NCBI GenBank assembly: GCA_963978905.1
Contig: OZ022261.1
Span: forward strand, 15,721,475 to 15,785,474
DNA: 64,000 nt
Reading direction: 5' to 3'
Origin: Trichostrongylus colubriformis
Taxonomy: Eukaryota > Nematoda > Chromadorea > Rhabditida > Trichostrongylidae
Positions 45,429 to 55,337 of the stretch are shown here, piece by piece. Both the position numbers and the translations under genes were made by a program. Numbering within the stretch: position 1 is the first letter of the stretch; each line of letters starts with the position of its first letter. Under the pieces are notes generated by a model, which searched no databases, had not been told where the DNA came from, and saw nothing but the letters and a program-made list of their open reading frames with translations.

Positions 45429-46220
45429 ACAAGGGAAGGACCCTGGTCGAAGTGGCCATTCGGGATGGGCTACACATGGTCCGACTTATTTTCCGACGCT
45501 GGTCTCGAATCTGTATGCAAAATTTGCAGAACGATTCTCTGAGCGGAGTTATGGAGGTTTTTTTTTGAGTGAACGGCTAAACGTTGGATCTTGGCGAAGC
45601 ACTATGCCATCAGCATGGCCGTTGCTAGGCTAGCTAAGGTGTCAATGGTCTGTGGAGTGTTCCGGATCTGCAGGACATGGTTATGGGTTTGCTCCCCGCC
45701 GGTGCGGGTTTTTTTGCATTTTGTGTTTCATTCAGTAAGTGCTTTTCTTTCACTTCTGGGGGTTTCCTTGTTCTGGTACCTATCGCACCCATCATTTACT
45801 CTGCCACTTTATTTATAACTACTAACATTACTCACAAGGGAAGGATACCATGTCGAAGGAATCCCGTACCACACGAATTAGGCGTTGTTGCGTAAAAAGA
45901 TTATGCTATTCGCGCACAGGGGGTCGAATTAAATTTAGTCAAACTCTCGAATTGGCTAAAAACTTGTCTCTAGAGGTAATTTGACTCCCTGAACAAGGAA
46001 ATCTCCTCGGTTTTGCGCAAGAACGTCTGGCTCGCGTGCTATGGGCTTCCAACTCTACCATATAATAGCACTGTTTTTTCAAAAAAAAAACCTCCATAGC
46101 TCCGCTCAGAGAATTGTTCTGCAAATTTCGAATAAAGATTCGAGATCAGCGTCCGAAAATACGTCGGACCATATGCATCCCATACCGAATGGCCACTTCG
46201 ACCTGGGGTCCTTCCCTTGT
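45429..46220. mobile_element. Inverted-repeat element (~790 bp)
   Basis: The ends are ACAAGGGAAGGACCC(C/T) inverted. The similar arms extend about 150 bp, through GGTCGAAGTGGCCATTCGG and CTCTGAGCGGAG(C/T)TATGGAGG. A third partial copy of the end lies inside at about 45834-45866. The same terminus bounds the element at 39567-42030. No transposase and no clear target duplication. Confidence 0.6.
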
Positions 46221-47588
46221 GAGCTCTAGGGAATTTTATGGATCAATACTTTTGACCATGATTACACGAAACCTCATACAACGGGAACGTGCGAGCGTTT
46301 GCCTTTCTTTAGCTCCTTGAACTTCCATGAATCGTCAGTAAATTGAAACCTTCTTTTTGTCAATTCAATCCATCGCGAACTATTCCATTGTCGCTGCACC
46401 TTCCCAGATGTCACGGATACAGCGGGTTCAACGTTACATGATTTATTTCTTCGATAAGTTATCTTTTTTACCAGTTGTAAAATCACCTACCGAGACTTTT
46501 GGAAATCGCGCCATTTTGATTTCCCTATGCAAGGTATCAAGGTGATTTTGTTCACAGTCTGTCTTTCTTCTTCGCATATCGTATCAAATGAGCAGACTTT
46601 GTCGAGTTTAACTTGAATCCAAATCCCAGCAGAAAATCGGAACAATCTTTGAAGCTGAGGACACGAAGAAAAATTGCGAGCTAGGAGCCGTAGTTTTGCT
46701 TAAGAACGGAAGGAACTCTAGGACGAATGTGCCACATCAACCCCCCCCCCCCCCTTTACCTCCTCCCGGGTGTGTATCGTTGGGAAGGATCCAAAAGGAT
46801 TTGAAGGATTTTGGGATTTTGCTTTGCGGCGGGGGACGATCCATACAGGCTGGGGGCAACATGCGTTGTTGGATTCCTTGTCGTGCGCTCCTGGCAATAC
46901 GCACCCATGCCCGTGCGTGACAACAAATCGTTAGACGTTCGTCATGCTCAACCTTCTATGGTGCCATCGGCAGGTTATTTTTTGAATTCAATTTCGTATT
47001 TTTCTTTCGTAATTTGAGCGGCCCTTTTCACAGAAGGTGTGGAATTCTCCCACTCGTGACAGTTCTATTCCTATTGTTTTACGCTCTATAAAAGGAAGAT
47101 AGGATAAAGAGGAGATCCTGTGGTTTGGACACACCGCCGCTACACATCTACTAGATGATGACCAGTATCCACGACAGCGGACCATTCGGCTTAGACGGTG
47201 TATTGAAGCTAAGGAATCGGAAAAACAGAGAAATGGGGCGATGCACTTTTCTTTAGAGTGAGGGAAGACTTAGGGCGGCTAAACCGGTGAGCCACTCTGT
47301 GGCTCTTGTGTGACTCGCGTAACAGTTTTCTTGGCTGGTCACACATACGATGTGAAACCCAGAAGCAACCATCTTCTGAGTGTTATATAATATCAGACCC
47401 TACCAAGGTGATAAAATCTGGTAGAATACTGAATCGGATCCCTATTAGTAGCGAGACATCCTATTGCCTGGTGTCAACCCTACTGATCAATTGATGGCTG
47501 ATGTGAGCAAGCTGGTCAGCAGTCGAACGTGTAGACTTCTCGAGGTCCATATCTTCTTCTAGCTCCCCTCTCATAAGCTACTGAGGCA
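46221..47588. other. Spacer
   Basis: Poly-C tract at 46740-46754. No supported gene. Around 47090-47290 a broken frame faintly resembles the tail of an RT-type ORF, but it is too weak to call. Confidence 0.3.
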
Positions 47589-48350
47589 TTACCGCGCGAA
47601 AAAGCATTGCCTGGAAGAAAGACGTCTGATTAGCAGCCAGGTATGCTTTTCCTTTACAACAACAATGAAATAGCCTTTTTCATCCGATATGTACAATGCC
47701 AATGCGTTTTGCGGCACATTCACTGGAGGAAAATAGATACAATGAGGTCTCTTTATGGAATTGCCCACTTGGTGACTCCCAAGTTCATCGAAGATAAGAG
47801 GGCCCTTGAAGTGAGCTACGGATGGAGTAGATGGATTCAATAAATTCAGACAGCCTTTCATCTTGCTCATTCCATTCCGTTCCGTGATTCCCGATGTGAA
47901 GCTCGTTTTGTTGAAATTGCCGACGATGATCTTGAAGAAGGTATGGTCTTCCTTATGAAGATTCTCTAATTCCACACAAAATGCTCCAAGCTCACCCTCG
48001 TCGTAACTTGACGTTGGTGCGTAGGCGGCGAAGATGGTCAAAGCCAGAATTGAATCACATCTTTTCAACCGCAAACGACTGATACGGGTCGCCAGATTTT
48101 CGTACGAATCGATATTCATTGCTAAATGCGTGTTGATGAGAACGCCCACACAGTCATCCCCTATCTTGTCGCATGTTCTAAGAAAAAGTTCTTCGCAAGT
48201 CCCATAAACGGCGTGTAGCGGGCGATGCGTCCTCGTCTCGGTCAGTCCGATGACGTCTACCTAATCTTCTTGGTTTGCATCATCAAATCTTCGATACTCG
48301 CTTCCGATGTAAGGCTTCGTGCATTAAAAGTTCAAATCCCCGAGTCTTTC
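47589..48350 (-). pseudogene. RTE-like LINE endonuclease domain (5' fragment)
   Basis: The minus strand reads GLTETRTHRPLHAVYGT, then GVLINTHLAMNIDSYENLAT with ISRLRLKRC, then LTIFAAYAPTSSYDEGELGA and FKIIVGNFNKTSF. These are the early motifs of the APE-type endonuclease of a nematode RTE-clade retrotransposon (ETR, YAPT, the aspartate of GDFN changed to GNFN). The later endonuclease and reverse transcriptase are missing. Its 5' flank at 48365-48747 matches the repeat at 5930-6312. Confidence 0.65.
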
Positions 48351-48749
48351 TCGATGTGAGCAGCTTGTTATAGCCCTGAGATTGTAGCAGTCTCCCTCCA
48401 GCGGTCCTACCAACGCTGGTATTGGCAGCTCCCTCAGATTTAGGGGTAGTGGCCCATCCTTATTGCTGATTTCGGCAAGATGAAAACCCACGCGTAGACT
48501 GCCAGACTGTGTCGTGGGGGATGGATATACTCCGGTTAGTTAGCCAGATTATCTCGAAATAGACTCTAGACTTATTTATTGGAGGTGACCCCGGATCGCC
48601 TCCCATGTACTTCCCAGTCGGTAGAATGCAAGCTTTTGGCTGGAGCAAATGTAGAGCAGCTGCAAAATACAGGACACTCCCGCACATATGCAAAAACAAC
48701 AGAAACAGGGAATCCATACACTGAATACACCTGCATCCCAGGCTAAGTA

Positions 48750-50143
48750 TTAGGTAGTGCCGGTTTTCGCAATTTCAACTTCGGTAGGTCATAGCTCGGC
48801 TCAGACTGCATCTTTTCTCATAGAATAAGCACTATTTGATTAGCTACACTTTTGGCAATATCACGGATACTTGCACATCTCATTATGATAAGGGCTGATG
48901 ATCTACATACAGTAGCGCTCATTAGTCTTCGGCGAAATGGTCTTTCACATGGGTTTTTTCACTTGTAACTTTTTTGCAACTGCACCGATTTAAGAGAAAT
49001 TTTAGTATGTTGTACTTGGAGACACTGCATACTTAATATACTATTTTGGCGAGCAACGGTATAGGTTACGTGTTTATATGAAATTTTTTAATTTTGGCAT
49101 GCCATCGCTATGCCGTCCCGCTGTGCCGCTGTCATCAAAAGTCGTGGTCTTTCTACAAAATATTAATGTTCTCTGAGGCTTGCTCTTTTTGTTTTTGTAT
49201 AGAAAGCCGTTTTTCTTGAACAAGCCTCTTACTTTTTTTGGGTGGTCTTGTAGTAAATTCTTGTGAAAATCATGAAAAGTGGCAAGCGGCGCTCAAGTAG
49301 AAGGAAATGTTGACACTAGGTTCAGGCACCACATATTAAAATTTTGTCAAGTTTGGTCAAGTAGAAAAAAAGTTATTACAAAAAAGTTTTGGCCGAAGAC
49401 TTTTGAGCGCTACTGTAGCGCGAAATCAAAAAAAAAGTTGACTTCAAATCACCATTCTTTCTGAACACATTGCTGCTGAAGAAGCTGTCCAGATGTTTGG
49501 GGAAAAGGGGCTTAGTTAGCTCTATATCTGGTTAATATGATGGGTGAGTAAGCGCTTCAGCCTGCAACTGCTTGAATTACTGAAAGAGGATTTGTAGAAA
49601 ATGCGCTTGCTCATAGCTGCTCTGAGGGGTCCCGCGGCACCCATTTTTTGGCCTTTTTCATATCAAGGACACTTGAGGTGGTTAACCACATTTGTGTGTT
49701 GAGGGCCATACTTTTGAACATCCCCTACAAGCATGGCACCTCATCGCTTTCTGTCGTTTTAGTTGAAGCGTGACCAATTGAAAATTCGAGCAACTCGTTC
49801 TCTTTTCTGCACTTCCGGAACTAGGAACGAAGTGTTCAGTCCAATGTTTCACCCCGTCTCCTTGCAGCACTCACATTTGTGGTCTCCTACGCTGGGACTC
49901 GGCTAAACAAGAAATCGTGGAGTGAAGTCATCTAAAAAGTGCCATTTTCGCAGTACTTTGATATTTCCCTAATAGTTCGAAACCGTGTGGCATTCCAAAT
50001 GAAACATATATTTAGAAAGAGCAACTTTTTTGTCTATCTGAGGAGTACAAAATGTAAGCTGATTCATGTTTACGCGCTCTGAGAGTTGAATTTATCTTGT
50101 GAACGCGAAAAACGGGCCAGAAAAACCTTTCCTTACAACCTAA
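48750..50143 (-). mobile_element. Family C element, copy 2, carrying a Tc1-like MITE
   Basis: The right TIR AACTTTCC-type sequence TTTCCTTACAACCTAA ends at 50143. The left TIR is partly deleted (TTAGGTAGTGCC). The interior matches copy 1 in the same orientation, including GGGTCCCGCGGCACCCAT. It splits the RTE 5' repeat; the intact version at 5930-6312 shows the empty site. Its ORF equivalent is frameshifted. Confidence 0.7.
48910..49415 (+). mobile_element. Tc1-like deletion MITE, copy 2, inside family C copy 2
   Basis: Bounded by TA at 48908-48909 and 49416-49417, with CAGTAGCGCTC ends. The plus strand at 49098-49166 encodes PSRCAAVIKSRGLSTKY then stop, the Tc1 transposase C-terminus. Family C copy 1 at 27390-27420 has the uninterrupted site (TTTATATTGCGCG). 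Confidence 0.8.
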
Positions 50144-50250
50144 CACATGATGGCTTTTGAACCGTGATTAGCCCCCTACAGCCACCTGGGATCGCGCCAC
50201 GTAACTTTGCCACCAAACGGCTCGAGATTTTTCTGCGAGAAAGGGCTCTT

Positions 50251-51523
50251 GAAGAAGGAGCGAAGCACGATGTCACGGATCCAGCCAACTTGGAGCCATA
50301 ACAAAACTCACCTGCGGAGGGTCCTTCTGGAAAACGGTCTAAAAAATCGCCTTCTTGTCGCGCTAATGAACGTGATCGAAACTTAGCACACTGAAAGTAC
50401 ATACTAGTTTCCACTCGAACTTTTTTGGATTCATTGCTCGCGTTGAACACCCATGAAACGAAGCAAACAATCGAGACAAAATCTGACAGTCGTGGCAATG
50501 CAGCACATTCCAACTCGAACGAAATGCGATTTGTAAAGAATGGAAAAGTAAAATAGAAATGGTGGGTAATGGAGTTTTTTGGGTGCCCTGACGTGTAGCG
50601 AGATATGCTCTTTTCAGATAGCGATGCAAGATGCTTCAAATGAGGCTGCTGTCTGGTGTCGAACGACTTTTTGCTCAGCTTACAAAAAATTTTTGTCCTC
50701 GCCCATGAATCGAAGAAGTTTGCTATTGAATTTTTGCATTAGATAAAGAGCTTGTCTCCTTCCGCTTCCCCATTCAGAGCTTTAAATGGCAATGAAGTTA
50801 CTGATATATCCTAATACCCATTTGAGCGGGTAGTAAGGTCAGTCATCCTCCGCTATATCGACCCTTGGCATTTTTGCGTTTGGACACGGTGAACTGTCGT
50901 ACACCGCACGGAAACGGTTGGCCGAAGGGTAAATTCTGCTGTGAGACCTAGTGGCTCCATAGGGCTCGATTTCTGAATACTATGAAATCTATGATGAAAA
51001 CGAAAAATAAGAAATGCTATGCAGGCTACACATGCTATAAAAGCTAAAATTGCACAATGCCGCTCCTAACAAAAGTGAGGAAGGGTCAAAGTTTGCTTGC
51101 GATGACTCAGCGCGGTATATGCTTGAGGGACGCATAAGCGACGTAACAGCGAGGGCTGCATCAGTAGCCGTGGCGCAGTGGTATCGGTTTTGCTCTAGAG
51201 ATGACTAACCAAGGATCTGCTCCACGACTGGCATTTTTGAAGAGTTACGGCAAGCGAAGTATTCGGTCAATGAGTTTCATTTTTCTTCCCATCCTCCCCT
51301 TCGTAGCAATTCCCCATATGATTACAAAAGCATCAGATAGATTGAACCACCTTTTTTCCATTTCAAACGGGTAAGGTACATGACAATACTTTAACCTGGT
51401 TGAAGGCACACTCGAATTCGTACGTGCTGAGGGTTTGATAAGTAAGCACTTCTAGAAGGTACCTATGATATGAATTACTCAATGGACATCGCTCACTGTT
51501 CATACACAAAATCATGCGGTATC
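50251..51523. other. Spacer with a tRNA-like stretch at 51168-51240
   Basis: A 168-codon minus-strand ORF (50133-50639) starts in unrecognised sequence and runs into the RTE 5' repeat. Near 51172 the TGGCGCAGTGG box fits a pol III A box, and GGATCTGCTCC 46 bp later is a poor B box. This may be a tRNA-derived SINE head or a decayed tRNA gene. Confidence 0.3.
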
Positions 51524-53561
51524 TTAGTAAGCGGGGGCTCTTGAAGGCAAACCTCGCGATGAGTAGGATGTTTCATCCTTATCTGTGAAGGGATACACCG
51601 GCTTGTAAATGAAAATTTGAAGGGTAATGCTGCTCAGACCGCCATCCACACTCTCAGTCGGACGTGGTTGATTGCTTAGTAGAACAGGGGCCACAATGTG
51701 GACTGTGCCCCTATTACTTGACTCTTCCACGCTAGCTTCTCCCTTTCGCCGAATGCTGAGTTGCTCTTACGTCATACTTTGGCATTATATGATATTAACA
51801 ATAATAGGAGAGCACACCCGGATAGGTTAGGCCGAGTAAGAAAAGATATTGAATGTGAACATCTAGGTGCTCAGTCCCCCTTCTCACCGTCGATTCGGAA
51901 GGGGGGGGGGAATAAAACAAGGGCAGCTGGCTATAGGAGTTCATTTCATAGGGGATTTGGCCATATACACACTCCCTAGACAACTAGCTTTTTTGGGTGA
52001 CTCACTTTAGAAATTCTATCATCCAAGGTACCCCTACCACTGCTTTTAATGCATCATTCTATTGAAAAGATTCCCGGTATTAGAGATCTTGTTCTAAAAA
52101 CTAATTACCTTTCGGGATTACGCTGGCTCAGCATGGGGATTAGGGGTGCGCAAGTCAGGAACCACTCCATCCGCGCTTTCACGCGCCCTCCTCGTAAAGC
52201 TACGTCGTTCAGTACCTCCCGTTTGACCTCTGCGAAGCAACTGGTCACCCGATCAGGCGTGACGGTTCGCTCGCTTGACATCGCACGAGGTTGTAGTTCG
52301 ACAATTGTTGGCAAAGACTCGTGCTTTCTCTCATCTGGTCTTTGATACCTTAGTCAAAGGTAGTGACAGCGAGGGCAACATCCATAACCTTGAATAGTCG
52401 ATTTAGTTTAGAGTTCCAGATTTTACCTCTTACTCTATGTAGTGAAAGCCTTTTACGAAACTGAACCGTAATGAATGTGAATTCATACTGAACGCAATGT
52501 ATGACCGTGCCATTCCAATCATGTATGAAATCAAAAAATTTCACTTCGAGCCCATAAGAAATTGCCATGTTTTGCACTGACTACGGTGACCTTAGACAGA
52601 TACAACTTTGCTTGTTCACTCTGCCTTCTGTTGCTGTGATGCTTACCTGATTCCTGTAAAGTAGATGACGTCATCTACCTTCTACGATCGTTCAGTGTTT
52701 TTTGTGCAAGTTTTAATAGGTACTTTGAAGTAGTCGTTGTGGTTTGTTTCTACAGGTTTTTCATTGCCTTTCAAGGAACCTGTTTTGCTTTGATAGTCAA
52801 TGCAGACGTTCGCGAGCATCCACCATTCGAGTGGATTGCCGCACCGTCCGATTCGCTTATACTTCCCCTCTTCGCTCAACTGTTAGCCATGGGTTAGGTA
52901 TGGATCGAGAAGTACTTGAGGGAAAAGGTCGTGAAATGAACTTTTTCCACGGACCTATATACCTTTTCTTTTCCCCTTTTTTTCCGAGAAAATTTCCGGC
53001 TGATAAGGTGATTTCTGACAGCCTCGATAATCACACTTTGTAATAAGTAGCAGTGCGATCGTTATCGAATGGCGATTGGATACTTTTCTAGATGACGTCT
53101 ATATAATAGCAACTAGTAGTTTCAGATGCCTCGGTGGATGGTTGTGAGACTCAACAATTTTGCTAGATATTAGGCTAGACATCGCCTGAACCTCACAATC
53201 CAAGGAGGCGGAGATTTGTACCAAGGGTGTTGTGCTCAATAGATGAGAAACAATTGCGGAGAGGGGATGAAAAACGAACTTTCACCCACAACTCCCAGCT
53301 CCTTTCTTCGTTATACCACATCAAACCGGCTGGGATGGGCACCCAGGATGCCTAACGATTACCTTGGCTGCAGTCGATTCATGCAAGAGGATAGGAGGGA
53401 CTTGTCTGAACTGCAAAATATCATGGATTTTGCATGACCCTATTCCACACGTTAACTCTGTACCTCTGAAGAATCTATCTCTCCCTAATGCACCTCGAAT
53501 TTCATGTTTTGTGTACTGAATGTTTTGCCTTACGTTGCTGTGACCCATGTGATATATAGAT
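51524..53561 (-). CDS. Unrecognised multi-exon gene (5 exons visible)
   Basis: Minus-strand exons are 53363-53561, 52780-52879, 52427-52576, 52109-52334 and 51524-51755 (stop at 51524-51526). All four introns have GT and AG ends (donors AAG|GTAATC, CAG|GTTCCT, AG|GTAAAA, AG|GTAATT), and every split codon agrees in phase, giving 301 codons. Fragments include GTELTCGIGSCKIHDILQFR, RCGNPLEWWMLANVCIDYQ, EVLNDVALRGGRVKARMEWF and SSITLQIFIYKPVYPFTDKD. No domain, membrane helix or signal peptide is recognised. The 5' end is open; upstream exons may lie beyond the palindromic mariner at 53935. Coding status rests on phase agreement alone. Confidence 0.5.
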
Positions 53562-53934
53562 CTGAGACTGGAAACTACAGAGCCTTAAAGTTGAAGGCAG
53601 TTTACGAACTAATTTCGCACTTGGCTAATTGCAAAGTAATGGATCCTCCAGATTAGCGTGATCTGCTGTTGATCCTGCTTTCCTGTTTACATTTTGATTC
53701 GTTAGTCAGACTTAAACCTTCATTCATAGGCCGACGTGAAACCGCGAGTTCCCTATTCCGCGGTTTTGCCATTTTGCAAATTTGCATTGTCGCATTTACG
53801 CACGCGATTCTGTGGCGTTGATATTCTGTGGTGCGTCTTTCGGTGTGGAGTCAGTACCGCAAAATCGTAAAGTTTGACGTCGGCCTCAAACATTTTCTGG
53901 CGATAACCTGCACCTACCTTACTGTTAGGTCTAT
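53562..53934. other. Spacer or upstream intron
   Basis: No exon joining in phase to 53561 was recognised. Confidence 0.3.
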
Positions 53935-54608
53935 GCAGAATAAATGGCCGAAACGGACTACTTTTTTCAAAACGCCATAACTTCGCTCAGACACAACTTT
54001 ATTTGTCGAAATAAAAACCATTCGAATCTACACAACCTTGCCAACGATATGGTAAAGAAAATATGCCATCATGATCAAATTCAGGATTGCGAAAATTAAT
54101 GAAGTCAACGATGGCATTTTCAACATGCATCGTTTCGGCGAACTCCTTCTGATCCAGGTTTGCATCGAGAACCGGAAAAAAGTGGTGATTCGTCAGAGAT
54201 AGGTCTGAGGAATAAGGGGGTGAGGGAGAGTCTCGATCAGTTTCTGCCGGGTAACTTGCGAACTGTGGGGTTTTGCGTTGTTTTGCGCACCCAGTAAAAA
54301 AATGATGCAGTTAGGCATCGAGCCTCTCCCTCACCCCCTTAATCCCCAGACCTATCCCTGACGGATTACCACTTTTTCCGGGTTCCCGATGCAAACCTGC
54401 GGCAGAAAAATTATGCACGGTAAAAATGCCATTCTTGACTTTATTGATTCTCGCAATACAGAATTTGATCGTGATGGTATATTTTCCTTACCAGATCGTT
54501 GGCAAAATTCTGTAGATTCGAATGGTTTTTTTATTTCGACAAATAAAGTTGTGTCTGAGCGAAGTTATGGCCAATTACGTTTCAGCCATTTATTCTGCAT
54601 AGACCTAA
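53935..54608. mobile_element. Palindromic mariner derivative with two C-terminal halves
   Basis: TIRs TTAGGTCTATGCAGAATAAA and complement bound 674 bp; TA follows on the right. The arms (about 53935-54235 and 54310-54608) are inverted repeats. Each encodes the transposase C-terminus: the minus strand at 53999-54127 reads NPEFDHDGIFSLPYRWQ and then VDSNGFYFDK with stop. The plus strand at 54411-54550 reads NTEFDRDGIFSLPDRWQ with a later frameshift. The N-terminal and catalytic parts are absent. Confidence 0.75.
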
Positions 54609-55052
54609 TATATATACGCGGCTGCGTGTGGTTGCTGTGTATGTTTGTGTTTAGGCTTGACCAAAAACCCACAACTCACGTACCAACAATCCCGGGATAA
54701 TAATTTTTCGAAGTGTTATGGAAGTCATTGAAGGAAGATGATGGGGAATAGAACTGATAGCGAATGATAAAGAAATAGTTGCTTCAAGCATTGTTGCATT
54801 AGAAGGAAACCTACGCCATGATGTTCTAACTGCTTTAACCGATTTCCATCTGTCTTTTGCATTTTCAAGGGGTTCTCTTGCCAGTTCTTACAGGATTTAT
54901 TATCTATTTTTGAATGCCACAGTTTCTGCGCTTTTCTCTTAATAGTAGAGTGACCCTTGCGAGCTTTGCTGGCTCACAACATTACGGCATCAGGGGTAGA
55001 GAAGAAAACGGGCTCCTTCCAAATCGCTATGACCATTTACCAAACAGGCAGG
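54609..55052. other. Spacer
   Basis: No gene or repeat partner was recognised. Confidence 0.3.
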
Positions 55053-55130
55053 GATAGCCGAGTGGTTAAGAGAGTAGGCTCGCGTCTGTCCATTCAAGGT
55101 CACTGGGTTGATCCTCGCCGAGACACAAAA
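55053..55130 (+). promoter_or_regulatory. tRNA-like module with pol III A box upstream of LINE
   Basis: GGGATAGCCGAGTGGTTAAG contains a perfect A-box match (TAGCCGAGTGG). About 46 bp on, GGGTTGATCC resembles a shortened B box. The layout is like a tRNA-Leu/Ser head with a long variable arm. It lies ~270 bp before the first LINE codons. It may be a decayed tRNA, a SINE head or the element's own internal promoter. Confidence 0.35.
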
Positions 55131-55337
55131 TCACGCATTGCGAGACACGCAAAAATGGTGACGTTATCAGCGTCAGGCCCAGGCTGACAGGCCGGCTGAT
55201 GGAGAAACTTAGTCACAGCAAATATGTCTCAAGTAGCAAAAACTATGTCAACCAGAAATGGCGTGCAGGACCCTCGTCCGAGTTCTGTGGTCAGAATGCG
55301 AGAGCTACCGAGGGTTGAATGACCTCGGCCAAAGAAG

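Noticed and set aside
47090..47290. Possible 3' end of a second retroelement
   Set aside because: Resemblance to an RT-type tail is limited to a few residues with several stops.
50133..50639. 168-codon minus-strand ORF
   Set aside because: It ends inside the RTE 5' repeat, and the rest has no recognisable domain.
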